Assembly: GCA_002812745.2 (NCBI GenBank)
Contig: NCSJ02000152.1
Coordinates: forward strand, 34,576-98,575
Direction: 5' to 3'
DNA length: 64,000 nt
Source: Scytalidium lignicola
Taxonomy: Eukaryota > Ascomycota > Leotiomycetes
This document shows positions 1-12,812 of the stretch, in pieces. The notes below the pieces were generated by a model. It made no database searches, was not told the origin of the DNA, and saw nothing but the letters and a program-made list of their open reading frames with translations. Each line of letters opens with the position of its first letter. The stretch's first letter is position 1. The position numbers were made by a program, and so were the translations under genes.

Positions 1-177
1 CCGGTGTTAGTTAAGTTTCGTGCAATAACATACTATTATCACTCAATTTTCAAGTAAAGAGTACAAGATTCATACAAATATATATTTGATAATATATGAG
101 CTTTATTATAAATAAAGTATATTAATTCTTTTGATTGATGAAATCTTTAGTTACATTTAATTAATAATAAATATTAG

Positions 178-371
178 TGTCGGTTCACTTGTAGCACAAA
201 GTACAGTACGCAATTATACGTAATATACTCGTTGTGCTATTCCATGGTTGTTGTACGATTAGGGGTGGGAGAGCGAAGCTGTAGGAGCTTCGCTTGTTCT
301 CACTACCTAATCAGGACTAGCTTACAGGGGCACGTGAATATCACGTGTATGTAACCGCTATTCTACCAACA
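178..371. repeat. Candidate LTR- or MITE-like island with long hairpin
   Basis: A GC-richer island in the AT-rich block. It opens TGTCGGT and closes ACCAACA, near-inverted termini of LTR or TIR type. Inside are an 8-bp inverted repeat (TAGCACAA at 192-199, TTGTGCTA at 232-239), a perfect 9-bp stem with a 5-nt loop (272-280 with 286-294) extendable to arms 257-280 and 286-312, and two CACGTG boxes around 331-347. No target-site duplication is visible. Another reading is a larger element starting at base 1, because CCGGTGTTAG there resembles the reverse complement of the bases at 367-376. Confidence 0.35.
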
Positions 372-2470
372 CTGGAACTACTTTAAAAATGGCTGTACAC
401 TGTAGCTCCTAAAACACTCAGATCCGTAGAGTTTTCCTAATTGCATGCTAATTGCCTAATTGGGAATAGCTCCAAATCCCTCCTCTGTACAATTCTCCGT
501 TTTGCCACTTACATTGTCATGTTTTATCCATTCTACTACTTCTAATTGCACTTTATTCATATTCAACAGCTGTTTTAGAGTGCTAGATAGCTTTCCTTTG
601 GTCATGGAATCAACTGGATTTGTAGTTCCTTCAATTTATCGTATCTTAGTAATTTAACGTTGTTTGTACGTTTGACAAAGGTATATCATGTCAATCATAA
701 GCTGCTTTTCCTATATAATTCTCAACTTAACAAAGCAATTGTACAATGACCTTGAATTTGTATATATAATTAGTAAGAAGTTGATTTTAAAGATTTTTTT
801 GATAGTTAACTTGATCATAGTTCTTATATCAAACTTATAAGTTATTTTGTATAGTTTTAAAGTTAAAACATTGTATATAACTCTCTTACACTTGATTAAC
901 ATCTAGTATAATGTATTTACATTTCCTTTCTAATTTATAAGTGTTATAATATAGTCAATTTATAATAATAAGTCTTTGTTATTCATAAATAAGATGTTTA
1001 TAAAGACTAATAATTGTAATGTTTCCTTTTTAAGTTTAATAAATTGTATTCTCTTAACAATATTCTAGATTTGTTATTATAAGTGTTTATTCAGTAATTT
1101 CATATCTTCTTAGCTAAGATTAATAACTTAAACAACTACTAATAGGTTATATAATACTTCTAATTAATAAACTAAAGTTATATATACTCTTTAAATATAT
1201 TATACAATATATTACTCCTTAGTAATAAGGTTTTAGTATACAATTCCTTATAAACTTATTATAATAGCTGATTTCCTAGTTACAAGTTGTAGATTAACAT
1301 ATTAATACTCTTGAATAAGTGAAATTCTAGTATTATTCAATTGTATAATACTCTTATTAAACTTAATTCTTTTGTTAATAATCAATATTATATATTTCTT
1401 TGTTAGAAAATTAACCTTTTTCAGTTATTCTTGCTTAAGTCTAATAAATTAAGTATTTTTGATGAACAAGGTATTATTAGTTTAAAGCTTTATAACATTA
1501 AAAGGTTTAATGTTATATAATAAGTAAAAGTTGTATGTTAACAATTTTATAACAAGTACTTTGACATAATAAGAGTAATAAGTCTAAAACTAGTAATTTC
1601 TAACTTTAAGGACTTTGTAAAATGATTTTACAACTTGTAGAATTAAACCTTTATAAAGACTAAGTTGTTTTATAAGCTTTAAAGGTAGTTATATGTAGAA
1701 ATCCTGATTTAACAAAGTAGTAAATTGTATATATACTTATGAAATGTCTTGTAAGTACAAGCTTATGTCTTTATACTTTATAATGATGATACAAAGAATA
1801 ATATATTGGTTAATATGCTGAATAGTAAATGATTAAGTCAAAACAAGCTTCTTCTTATTATTCTTATAAGCTTATACTATAAAGTATAACTTTTTTAAAA
1901 ANCTTTTTCAATTCTTTTATTTTTGATTTTGTTTACAAACTTAATGTTAAATATGTATATATTGTTAAGTATGTTTTAAGAGTTTACAATCTTGAAAAAG
2001 CTCTTTTCAAATAATCTTAATATTTCAACTTGATATAAGGCTACAAATTAAAGTTCTAATTCTTCATCTTATAAGAAAGTAGTAATTTCAAAGTATTTAT
2101 AAAGTCTTTTACATCTTTGCTTTACAAGTAATACTAGTAGTAGAATAACAGTTATAATCAACTTGTTAAGCTTCTTTTAATACTCTTCAACAGTTATAAT
2201 TCTTAACTCTAACTTTAATAACTTAATTTCATTAATTCCTTTTATAAGTATAAGGTATAGTTTTATAATTGTTAACTTGAATAGTATATTCTTATATAAT
2301 AATATTAATATACACATTTCTCTGTCTATACTTACAAGCTTATATAACCTTTCTTAGCTTTTGTTTTAACTTGTATTTCTTGTTCTTTACACAAGAACAT
2401 CTGAATTCAATAATAAGTTATGAATAATACTTATATCAAGGTTATTGTATATGTTAATCATGTTTTATAC

Positions 2471-2714
2471 TGTTATAGACTGTGTCTAGGGTAAAGATAG
2501 TAAATCACAATCAAGGAGGCAATAACACTAACAATTAAGCTTGTTTTATTTTCTAAACTAATTTTTGAAGAATCTAAATCATAATAACTACTTAAGTTAT
2601 CTTTATATACATTAAGTCTTATATACTCTTAAAGTAAGCCTTTATCTTAATACTTTGTTTATATGCTTAGTATACTACATACACTTCTTAAGCTTTGTAA
2701 TCCAGGCTTTAACA
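2471..2714 (-). repeat. LTR, left (3') copy, 244 bp
   Basis: On the plus strand it runs from TGTTATAGACTG to GGCTTTAACA, so it has TGTTA...TAACA termini typical of LTRs. It matches base for base in layout the copy at 12,569-12,812, also 244 bp, and the truncated copy at 10,538-10,772, differing mostly by C/T and G/A changes. Confidence 0.75.
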
Positions 2715-2729
2715 TTATCCTCCTCTCTT
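2715..2729 (-). other. Polypurine tract of the gypsy element
   Basis: The minus strand reads AAGAGAGGAGGATAA immediately before the LTR that begins TGTTAAAGCC. A purine-rich tract abutting the 3' LTR is the plus-strand priming site of LTR retroelements. It fixes the element's orientation as minus and the 2471-2714 LTR as the 3' one. Confidence 0.65.
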
Positions 2730-5700
2730 AAGGCTTTTATCCTCAAGAGTTACAAGCCTTTAGTATCCTCTAACACTTCTCTTAAAGGTTACAAATACAA
2801 AGATTATTCTTAAATTTTATGCTTCTTTTAAATGTAAAAGTCTTAAAATAATATCTTTATTCAATAACTTGATGTTATAATATCTTTAAGTCAATATATC
2901 TCTTTAATATCCTTTTGATATTATAATATACAAGTCTTTTATACTAATGACAAGCTTTATACATATGTACAAACATAACTTTGCTATTTCTCTTATACCT
3001 TCTGACTATTAACTTTTTTAGTCTTTCTGAAAGAGTATAAATCTTAGGTGAAGATTTAGTATTTTACTTATTTTCCTTTGTTATTAATAATGCAAAGTCA
3101 AATAAAGTAAACACAAAAACACTTAAATATAATAAACATAAAGTTATTCTTAATATCAAGCTTTTTGATTATAATTAAACATAAGTATTTTCTTAGTATA
3201 ATAATCTTATAAAGTAATTCCTAGATTATCATAAAATTAAATAAAGATTAGTAAATATTCTAAAGTTCTTAAATAAGTAAAGTATAATATATAATTATTA
3301 GTATTTCCAAAAGTCTATATAAACCCTCCTTATCATTTCCTTTCTTCTCCTTTTCTCTTTTTATCACTTTATTCATCACCTTTACAAGGTAAGTTTTCCT
3401 CTTCTCTAATTCTTTAAAGCTTAAAGTTAAACTTTGAATAATATTATACAAATACTTATTTTATCATTTATTGTTCTTTACTTTTAATTATAACTATGTA
3501 AATACTTTACTTCTCTCCTTTTTACCCTTCTTTTCTTTAATATGTTAAAAGCTCTTTGATTAACTTTTGTAATCTTTCTTATTAAATCTTCTAACTTTTA
3601 AGTGAATTTCCTTTGTTTACCTTTGTTAACTTTTTAATTAACATATAATTAGCTTATTATAACTAAAAAAACACAAAAAANCTTATATATCCTTGTTGTT
3701 TATAGTATAATAAGTCTTTATCTACTCAACTTAACCTTAAATATCTTACTCTATAAACTAACAACAAATGTAAAGAATATATTTACAAGTATAAAAAGTA
3801 TAAAAAANGTTCTTAAAGAGTATTATCATTATATGAATAAGCTACTTTAACTTGTTAACCAAGTAATAACAAGTAATGTTGTAGTTATTATTACCTTTTA
3901 AGTAGTATAATATAAATATACTAAACATATTAAAAATATACTTTGCCAGGAAATCAAGAAGGAAAAGATGAATAGTAATAGACTAAGTACAGTTAATAAG
4001 ATCTTGAAGAGTGTTAATAACCATCTCAAAGCTTTAAATAACATTATTTAAAAGATAATAAATATTTTTTTCTTCTTTTCCTTTTAACTAGTATATTATT
4101 AATGTTTCACAAGCAAATTTCTTTAATGACAATATATCCTTTAACAAAGATATATCCTCTTCAAAGGATATTAAATTAAGTAAGTCAAAAGAGTTAAATA
4201 ATAATAATGACAATAGTTCTCTTATCCCTCTAGTTTATCATCTTGCCTACTTTTATCTCTTAAGAGTATAAGAGGGTAATGTCCTTATTACTTCTTATTA
4301 TTACCTTGCTTACTTTATTAACAAGTGTTCTAAGTTGATAATACTTGTTTTAGTCTTAATCCTTAATGTAATACTCTTTGTTAACCTTATACTTAGTCTT
4401 CCTCTTACCTCTTTAAAATATCATCTTCAATTTAAAGATAATAAGTTTATAACCTCTCTTGTTTAGCTTAATAACCTTGTTAATGGTAATAATAATAATA
4501 GTAAAGATAATAATAATAATAACAAAGGTAATAAAGGAGATAATAACCCTTTGTTGAAAAAGAAGAAGTATAAGTATAAAAGTGCTTATAAACATTATTA
4601 TTAAGTAGATAACTCTTTACCTTTAAGTACTTTAGTCTTAATTTAACCTTTTTTACTTTTTTACTCCTTTTCTTCATAACTTTCTGCTATGTTGATTTTA
4701 AGGAGGTTACTTCTTTTATAAGTAGTTGTTTATATTGTTTTTTATACTCTTTAAGCTTCTTCATAGCATTTTACAAATACTTTAATAATTCTTAAATATC
4801 TTCTATTAGTAAAAATCCTTTTTACCTTATAAAATACTACTAAGTTCTATTCTTCTTGACTTCATAATCTAGGATAACTTTAACCTCTTACTTGTTTTTA
4901 CTATTAATAACCTTTTCTTCTAAGAACTTTAACATTATATTAGATTTATAATAGTATAATTCAAAGAAGAATACATAAAAGACTAAGTATACTCTTATTT
5001 TAAAGGGTAACTTCAGCTTATACATAAGGCTATTACTTATAACCTAGACTACTTTTAATAATCTTAAATATTAATCTAACAACTTCTTGTTAAGTCTTTA
5101 TTATTATAAATTCTTCATAGATATTATCACAAANTCACTTATCTTAAATGTTATTAGTTTTTGTTTTTTGTCATAATACTTCTTTTATACTTTTATAACT
5201 TCTTACTATTACTTTNTTATCACTTCTCTTTCTTTTTTACAATGTTTTTATCCTTTCTTGTATAACAATTACTCTCCCCTTTATAACATTATCCTCAACG
5301 TTGACTTAGATCTCAAGGTTATAATTATACATATTGCAAAAAGGAGTTATACTAATAACATTATAAATACTATTATTATATATAAATTCTATAAGAGTTA
5401 ACTTTAATACTTAGTTGTCTTGTTTATATAAACAAAACACTTATAAATAATATTCTAATGTTTAATTCTAGACTTCTGTTTGTTTGTTACTTTAGAAGTA
5501 AAACATTGTTGATAAGTATCTTTATACTTATAAGTAAAAACATAAAGAAGCTTAGAACTTATTAATAAATTAAAGTCCTCAATCTAAGACTATGCCTTTT
5601 AAAGTATTAAAATCTTTGACAATATACTGTAAAAATAGCTTTGTTAATTCTAGTGTTATAATTGTTTTCTTACAAGGAATGTATTATACTATTCACATAT

Positions 5701-6894
5701 ACTTGTTAATAATAACTAAACACAAATCATATATTATATTACTTCATTTGTTTAAAGGTAAATCTATGATGAAGTCCATTGAAATCTCTGTTTATAGTTA
5801 CTCTAAATAAAATAACAATGCTAATGTTCTATATAGTACATATTATCTCATCTTTGTTCTTTGACAAATAATACAAGTATATACTTAATACTTTATATCT
5901 TTTCTTAAGCTTAATCAAAAATACTTTTATTAAATTAATTCTAATGTTTTTAAGATTTTAAAATACTTTATTATAAAGTTATTATAATTTGTAGTTAATA
6001 TCTTTATCCTTATTATATTATTGTCTAGGATATATATTTTACCTTAGTATTAAAGGAGACTTGTATAATTTATTCTTTATAGTTACTCTTCAATTACNTT
6101 TTAACTTTTTTATGCAAATCTAAGGTTTCTCCTTCAATGTTCTAGTCATTATACCTTAAGGTTACAGATTCTTCTTTATAATTTCCTCTATTGTATTATA
6201 ACTCTTTGACTTTATTTAATTTCTTATTTATATTAGTAGTTTCTTCTTCAATGTCTTAGTTATTATATTTTGCAGTTATAAGCTCTTCTTTACAATCTTA
6301 TTCTAATTACATTATCTTAGTATAAGTTCTTTTAAAGCTTTACTCCTTATACCTTTACATAAGGCCTTTGTTCTCAAAGGTTAACCTACTTTAAAAACTA
6401 TTACTCTTATAATGTTGAGGTCTCTTCTTAATAACTTTAACAGTTCTCTTCCTTTGAATCAACTATTAACATTGTCCTTGAACAAAGGCATTCCTTTGTT
6501 ATAAGTTATGTATTAAGTTAATTATTAACTTAGTAAGAGAACTATTTACTATTTCAAGTGCGCTTATCAAACAAGTATACACTTATAAGACAAAGCATTT
6601 GCAACTGTTAGTCTTAACAACAAGCTTAAGCTTATGAGTTATATTGCTTATTATAACCTCATAATGATGTCCTGTTAAATCTATGACTACTTGTATGTAT
6701 ACAAGCCTTGGCTAATGACTAAGCCTAAGGTGCTTAGTCTGGAAATTACTCTTTTAAGTGTTGCTTCTTTAAGTATTTCTTCCTTTTATAACATTATTAG
6801 TTAATATCTTAATTTTCTGTTAAGACACCTTCTTAACTCTAATGTAGAATATGTTCTATATCTTCTTTCTTAACATTAACATTAAATCTCTTAT

Positions 6895-7075
6895 AACTTT
6901 ATTAGACTTGAGTTTGTAATCTAGTCATCTTGACAAACCATCAATAAGGTTAGTCTTACTTATTTTATACTTTATCTTAAAGTTATATTCAGTTAGCTTT
7001 TGAATTTAACATACTTGTTTTCCATTTAGTTTTTCCTTGTCTATAAAGTATTTAAGATTGTTATAATTTATCTTG
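6895..7075 (-). pseudogene. Gypsy RNase H remnant
   Basis: The minus-strand frame gives LKYFIDKEKLNGKQ and then, after stops, YNFKIKYK and a DGLSR-like stretch. These match the conserved order of gypsy RNase H (leucine-lysine-tyrosine-phenylalanine, the LNGRQ-like block, the F-x-F-x-I strand, and the DALSR motif). Several stops interrupt it. It lies downstream of the reverse transcriptase remnant, as expected. Confidence 0.7.
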
Positions 7076-7569
7076 ATGATTACTGTCAATAAGATGTAAG
7101 CTAGGTAATGCTTTTATTACTTTAATATTTGTATTATGATGAGCATCTCCTGGTTAAGAATATTATATACTTATTGTATAAGATCTAACTTCTTCAAGTA
7201 GAAGGTGATAAGACATCAGTTCAACTAATCCTCTTTAGTGATCAGTTAAGATAAAACAGTACTTATAGTAAATCTAAATGCATTTGTCTTTAATATTATA
7301 AGTAGTCTTAAAGTATAATGTATAAGAATAAATATTATAATAAAAGCCTTTTTAAGCTTGTTGAACACTTATAATATTAACTTTCCAAGTTTGAATATAC
7401 TAATTTTTTGCTTCTTTTCTATTCCTTTTAAAAGATCTGATAAAAGAGTTATTATTTTTGAATAATATTTGATAAACCTTTTGTAAAAATTAACAAATCC
7501 TAGAAAAACCTAGATATCTTTAAAAGAGGTAAGGATTAACTAGTCTTAAATGGTAACAATCTAGCNTTT

Positions 7570-8250
7570 TTTTTATCAACATACTATCAAGAGATATAAT
7601 ATACTCTAAAAACTCTACTTCCTTAATATAAAAATCATACTTAGATATATTCATGTATAAACAATACTACTTTAAGTACTTGAGTACTTATTAAACATAC
7701 TTTATATACTTCTTTTTGGTTTTGAAGAAGATTAAGATATCATCTAGATAAATCATATAGATAACATTTATTAATTTAACTAATACTTTATTAATATACT
7801 ATTAGAACATTGTTAGTATATTATACAGCCTAAACAATATGACATAATATTCATAATGACCATATTATGTACAGAAAGTTATCTTCTACTTATTATCTTC
7901 TTAGATTTAGATTTGATAATAAGTATTCTTTAGATTTAACTTAGTATATATTATTGCTTTTCTTAACTAGTCTAAGGTTTTTGAAATTAATAGTAAAGGT
8001 GTTTGATCTTTGATAATAACCTTATTAAGACCTTTGTAATTAACATAAAGTCAAAGTTTATTATCCTTTTTAAAGACAAATAATACTAACATGCTTATTA
8101 GACTAGTAGATTATCAGATTTACCTCTTCTTTAATAAGTTATAGATATACTCCCTTAATATCTTTATTTCCTTTTCTGTTAGTGGATAGACAAGTTTCCA
8201 TAGCAACATTGTATTGTTAACAAGCTTGATAGCATAGCATAAGCTATTAA
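7570..8250 (-). pseudogene. Gypsy reverse transcriptase remnant
   Basis: The minus strand carries, in order, a YPLTEKEIKILREY stretch, LFVFKKD, NYKGLNKVIIKDQTPLLLIS, the catalytic YLDDILIF block near 7750, and KEVEFLEYIISLD. This is the ordered signature of the Ty3/gypsy polymerase (fingers, palm with Y-x-DD, connection). In-frame stops fall where arginine, glutamine or tryptophan codons are usual, as expected from C-to-T mutation. It is a dead copy. Confidence 0.8.
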
Positions 8251-9100
8251 TTCTAAGTACCTTAACTGCTTCCTTCTTGTCAAACACATCTGTGAAGTCT
8301 TAGTATTACTTTGAGATTATGTTAACTTATTGTTGTTTAAAGTCTAACAAGTTATTGATTTACATTGTTCTAATGTATATATAATCCAACATATGTTCAA
8401 AGAAGGCTTTAAATAAAGAAGTATTTTTCNTTTTTTTCCAATAACTTTATGAATTACCTTATAAAGTAAATGGTATAATTCCTAGTCTTAGGGTAATACT
8501 TCTATTTCCCTTTTTGTTATCATATATCTAAGTTTACATTATTAAGTTATGAATATCCTAGGATAATAGTATATTTATTAATAATAGTTAATATAAACTA
8601 ATGCTTTAGATTATAAGCTTTCTTATTTGTATCTTCAGCTTTAGTTGGTATAATATAAGATTTATAAATATAAATGTTTATCTTATTAACTATCTAAAGT
8701 CTTAGCTTTTTCTCATTGTTGTTATTTTATTTATACTCTTACATTAAAGCTAAGGAGATTACATTTTACTTTACCTTGTTATCAATCAAAGCTTACTTTA
8801 TTCTCCATCTCCTTTATTTATCTTAAACCTTAAAAAGGATTATCATATACAATTGTCTTAATTTTTTCATAATGTAACAAACCTTGTTATTTACCCTTAT
8901 TGTCATTTCTTCTAAAGATGTAAGGGCAAAGAGAATTCTAAGTATTTGTTAGAATATTATAAAAAGCCTTTTCCTTTTATTGTCTAGCAAGGCTGAGGTT
9001 ACAAGCTTCTTTGGACATTAGCATTTTCTTAATTTGTTATAAATGTATTTTTATTAGAAGGTTAGTTAAAGTTCTAGTTTTAATTATTAAAGTAATTTGA

Positions 9101-10772
9101 TAAGGTATAACTTGGTTAGTTATAATTATAATACTAGATTTTATTATTATAAGTATTATAACAATTTCTAATATAATGCCTTAACTTCTTATAGTTATAA
9201 CATTTAACTTTATTAAAGTTTCTAAGCTTTATAATATTAATATTAATTAATAATATTATATACATTGATTTTGTTTAATCTTAATATAAGATATTTAAGT
9301 TTTATTTAAATAACTTACTTTATTATTTCTCCTTCAACTTATTATACTAAAGTTTTTAAAAGTCTATAATAATATTATTATGTTTAATCTTTTATCCTTA
9401 ATTTACCTTATTAAGTTATAAGCATTTTATTAGTATAACCATTTTATTATATATTATTAACAAAACATTATAGTTTATAATTTTTACTTTTAACTTAAGT
9501 ATTATTTTTACTAATAATATATCTTGTCTTTCCTTATTACTTATATTAAAGAGTTATACCTTAAGGTTGTTAAGATATTTTATAAAAGATTAAATTAACT
9601 GACTTAACTATTATTAAACTTAATTATACTAGTTTTGAACCTTAATCTTTTTATTATCTTTATTTCTTAACAAAGATAATAAGATCTTCTTAAATCCTTC
9701 TTATATAATAATACTTGTTAATTTTGCNTTTTTATACTTGTTATTATTTCACCTTTAAGACATTATCAAGATATAGTATAATATAAAAGATCTTAATGTT
9801 ATTCCTTTTATATAACTTTAAGAATTCAATAAATTCAAATTCACATTCATATATAAAGTTATTATATTCTTTTATTATTTTCCTTATAAACTACTTTAGT
9901 AAAAGTATATACTTATACTTTATATTCTAGATTATAAGTCATTATAACAATAATTCTAACAATACTTTATTAGTATATTACCTTTATAATATATTCTTTA
10001 TCAAAGAACCTTCTTATAATAAGATTTATATCTTTATTAAAAAGCTTCCTTATAATAAAATCAGCATCCTTATAAGTATATTATTATATTAGAATAATCT
10101 TTTCTTTCTTTATTATAATATCTTAATCTTTAAGTTTAAATCTTTTATTTATCTTTATACTTTATTCCTTTGTTTACTTGTATACTCTAATTTAATATTT
10201 TCCTGTTAAAAGGCCTTAATATAATATATTCACTATTTAAGCAACTTATTCTAAGGAGATAGTAAATTGTCTTTAAGAACCTTTAATTTCTTTATTTATT
10301 ACTCTTCTTCAATCAATTTTTCAACTAAATTACTTAATAGTATAAATATAACTTTTGTATATATAATTCTTAAGCTTATTATTGTTATAATGCTTTTGTT
10401 CTAATTAGGCTTAGTATTAACCTTTCTTATTATTCTTTATCTTTTAACAATCTTAAGGAATACTATTAAATAACTTAATTAACTTGTTATTATCCTTTGA
10501 TTATAATAGACTATTATCTAAATAAAAGGAATTAGAATATTATAAACTAAGTTTAAGATGAAGATAATGAATTATAATCAAGAAAACAATAATACTAATA
10601 ATTAAACTTGTTTTATTTTCTAAATTAATTCTTGAAAAATCCAAATCATAATAATTACTTAGATTACCCTTATATATATCAAGTTTTGTATACTCTCAAA
10701 GTAAGTTCTTATCTTAATACTCTGTTCATATGCTTAGCATATTACATACACTTCTTAAGCTCTGCAATCTAG
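9101..10772. repeat. Direct repeat copy A (gag region plus 5' LTR)
   Basis: This segment is repeated at 11,132-12,812. The internal part, 9101-10,537, is the same length as 11,132-12,568 (1437 bp) and is followed by the LTR in both. Differences are dominated by transitions. Copy A stops at ...CTAG (10,772), about 9 bp short of the LTR end seen in copy B. Confidence 0.75.
10538..10772 (-). repeat. LTR, truncated copy
   Basis: This begins TATTATAAACTA where the other copies have TGTTATAGACTG (transitions), and follows them to CTAG at 10,772. There it is replaced by the GC-rich island. The terminal GCTTTAACA is missing. Confidence 0.65.
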
Positions 10773-11131
10773 TGTTACAGGTTTTACCGCAACACGCTAA
10801 TTGGTGTAGGCCTGAGGCTCGGTATAAGTACGTTGTACAAGAGAACCTAACAATTAGACAGTCACGTGATGAGGACCTAGGACCTAGGGGGTCCAGGGTC
10901 CATCAGTTTGGGACCCAGGGACTTGGGGGTCTAGGGGTCCAACTGTATTTCATTATCTATATAAGCACANTGTAGGAACATGAGANTAGANTCCTNGTGT
11001 TCAACCTAAATACATTACTGTATCCTACCTTCGACCTAGTAACTTGCTTGTGTGTCACACGTTTCCGTTGTCCCTGAACATCTACCTTACCCTTGGCTAT
11101 CCAGTGACCTGGATGGCGTAGTTTTGTAACA
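10773..11131. mobile_element. GC-rich LTR-like island between the duplicated segments
   Basis: A 359-bp GC-richer, apparently little-mutated segment. It starts TGTTACAGG and ends TTTTGTAACA, giving inverted TGTTAC/GTAACA termini like an LTR. It has a TATATAAG box near 10,961 and a run of GGACC/GGGTCC words near 10,876-10,940. No 5-bp target duplication flanks it (TCTAG on the left, TAAGG on the right), and the left LTR is truncated exactly at its edge. A simple solo-LTR insertion therefore does not fully explain it. Five ambiguous bases fall in or near it. Confidence 0.5.
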
Positions 11132-12812
11132 TAAGGTATAACTTAATTAATTATAATTATAATACTGGATTCTGCTGTTATAAGCATTATAACAATCTTT
11201 AGCATAATACTTTAACTTCTTATAATTATAATATTTGACTTTATTAGAGTTTTTAAGCTTTATAATGTTAATATTAATTAATAACATTATGTATACTGAT
11301 TTTATTTAGTCTTAATATAAGATATTCAAGTTTTATTTAAATAATCTACTTTGTTATTTTTCTTTTNAACTTATTATATTAAGGTTTTCAAGAATTTATA
11401 ATAATGTTATTATATTTGATCTTTTATCCTTAATTTGCTTTATTAAGTTGTAAGTACTTTATTAGTATAACTATTTTATTATGCATTGTTAATAAGATAT
11501 TATAATTTATAATTTTTACCCTTAACTTAAGTATTATTTTTACTAGTAATATATTTTATCTTTCTTCATTACTTGTATTAAAGAGTTATACCTTGAGGTT
11601 GTTAAGATACTTTATAAAAGACTAGATTGATTAACTTAGTTATTACTAAGCCTAGTTATATTAATCTTAAACCTTGATCCTTTTATTATTTTTATCTCTT
11701 AACAAAGATAATAAGATCCTTTTGAATTCTTCTTATATAATAATACTTGTTGATTTTGCCTCTTATGCTTATTGTTATTTTGCTTTCAAGACATTATTAA
11801 GATATAGTATAATATAAAAGATCTTAATGTTATTCTTCTTATATAACTTTAAGAATTTAACAAATTCAAATTTGCATTTATACATAAAGTTATTATACTC
11901 TTTTATTATTTTCTTTATGAATTGCTTTAGTAAAGGTATGTACTTATACTTTACACTTTAGATTGTAAGTTGTTATAATAGTAGTTCTAATAATACTTTG
12001 TTAGTATATTACCTTTGTAATGTATTCCTTATTAAAAAACCTTCTTGTAATAAGATTTATGTATTTATTAAGAAGCTTCCTTGTAATAGAATCAATATCC
12101 TTATAAGTATATTATTATATTAAAGTAGTCTTTCCTTTCTTTGTTATAACACTTTAATTTTTAAGTTTAACTCTTTTATTTGTCTTTGTACTTTATCCCT
12201 TTGTTTACTTATATACTTTAGTTTAGCATTTTCTTATTAAAGAGCCTTGATGTAATATATTCACTGCTTGAGTAGCTTATTCTGAGAAGGCAGTAGATTG
12301 TCTTTAAGAACCTTCAATTCCTTTGCTTATTACTTTTCTTTAATTAATTCTTTAACTAAATTACTTAGTAATGTAAATATAGCTTTTATATACATAATTC
12401 TTAAGCTTGTTATTGTCATAGTACTTTTGTTCTGACTAAGCTTAGTATTAGCCTTTCTTGTTATTCTTTGCCCTTTAGCAATCTTAAGAGGTACTGTTAA
12501 ATAACTTAACCAACTTATTATTATCTTCTAATTGTAATAGACTATCACTTAAATAAGAGAAATTAGAATGTTATAGACTGAGTCTAGGATAAAGACAATG
12601 AATTATAATCAAGGAAATAGTAATATTAATAATTAAACTTATTTTATTCTCTAAATTAATTCTTAAAAAATCTAAATCATAATAGTTATTTAAGTTATTC
12701 TTATATACATTAAGTCTTATATACTTTTGAAGTAAGCCTTTATCTTAATACTCTGTTCATGTACTTAGCATACCATGTGTATTTCTTAAGCTTTATAATC
12801 TAGGCTTTAACA
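11132..12812. repeat. Direct repeat copy B (gag region plus LTR)
   Basis: Second copy of 9101-10,772, starting TAAGGTATAACTT and ending with a full 244-bp LTR (12,569-12,812). It appears slightly less AT-shifted than copy A, for example keeping G or C where copy A has A or T. It contains no RT, so it is a partial element or a recombination product. Confidence 0.75.
12569..12812 (-). repeat. LTR, right copy, 244 bp
   Basis: This runs from TGTTATAGACTG to GGCTTTAACA. It has the same length and ends as the LTR at 2471-2714 and marks the outer edge of the duplicated partial element. The next bases are ATAAC, not a match to TATAC before 2471. Confidence 0.7.

Larger units (their letters stand above)
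2471..10772 (-). mobile_element. Degenerate Ty3/gypsy LTR retrotransposon (RIP-like)
   Basis: The element lies on the minus strand, about 8.3 kb. Its 3' LTR is 2471-2714 and its 5' LTR is 10,538-10,772, which is cut at its outer end. A purine-rich tract directly precedes the 3' LTR. Minus-strand translation around 8250-7570 gives broken but clear reverse transcriptase, and around 7075-6895 an RNase H-like stretch. A block near 6720-6520 with TGHH at its start may be the integrase zinc finger. Stops and frameshifts throughout make it non-functional. The domain order RT, RNase H, then integrase supports Ty3/gypsy rather than Ty1/copia. Confidence 0.8.

Noticed and set aside
4413..4677. Open frames rich in Ile/Tyr/Lys in the AT-rich block
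   Set aside because: They arise from AAT/TAA microsatellite-like sequence; not genes.
10730..10975. Plus-strand open frame crossing the LTR and GC-rich island junction
   Set aside because: It spans a repeat junction and runs into an ambiguous base; not credible as a gene.
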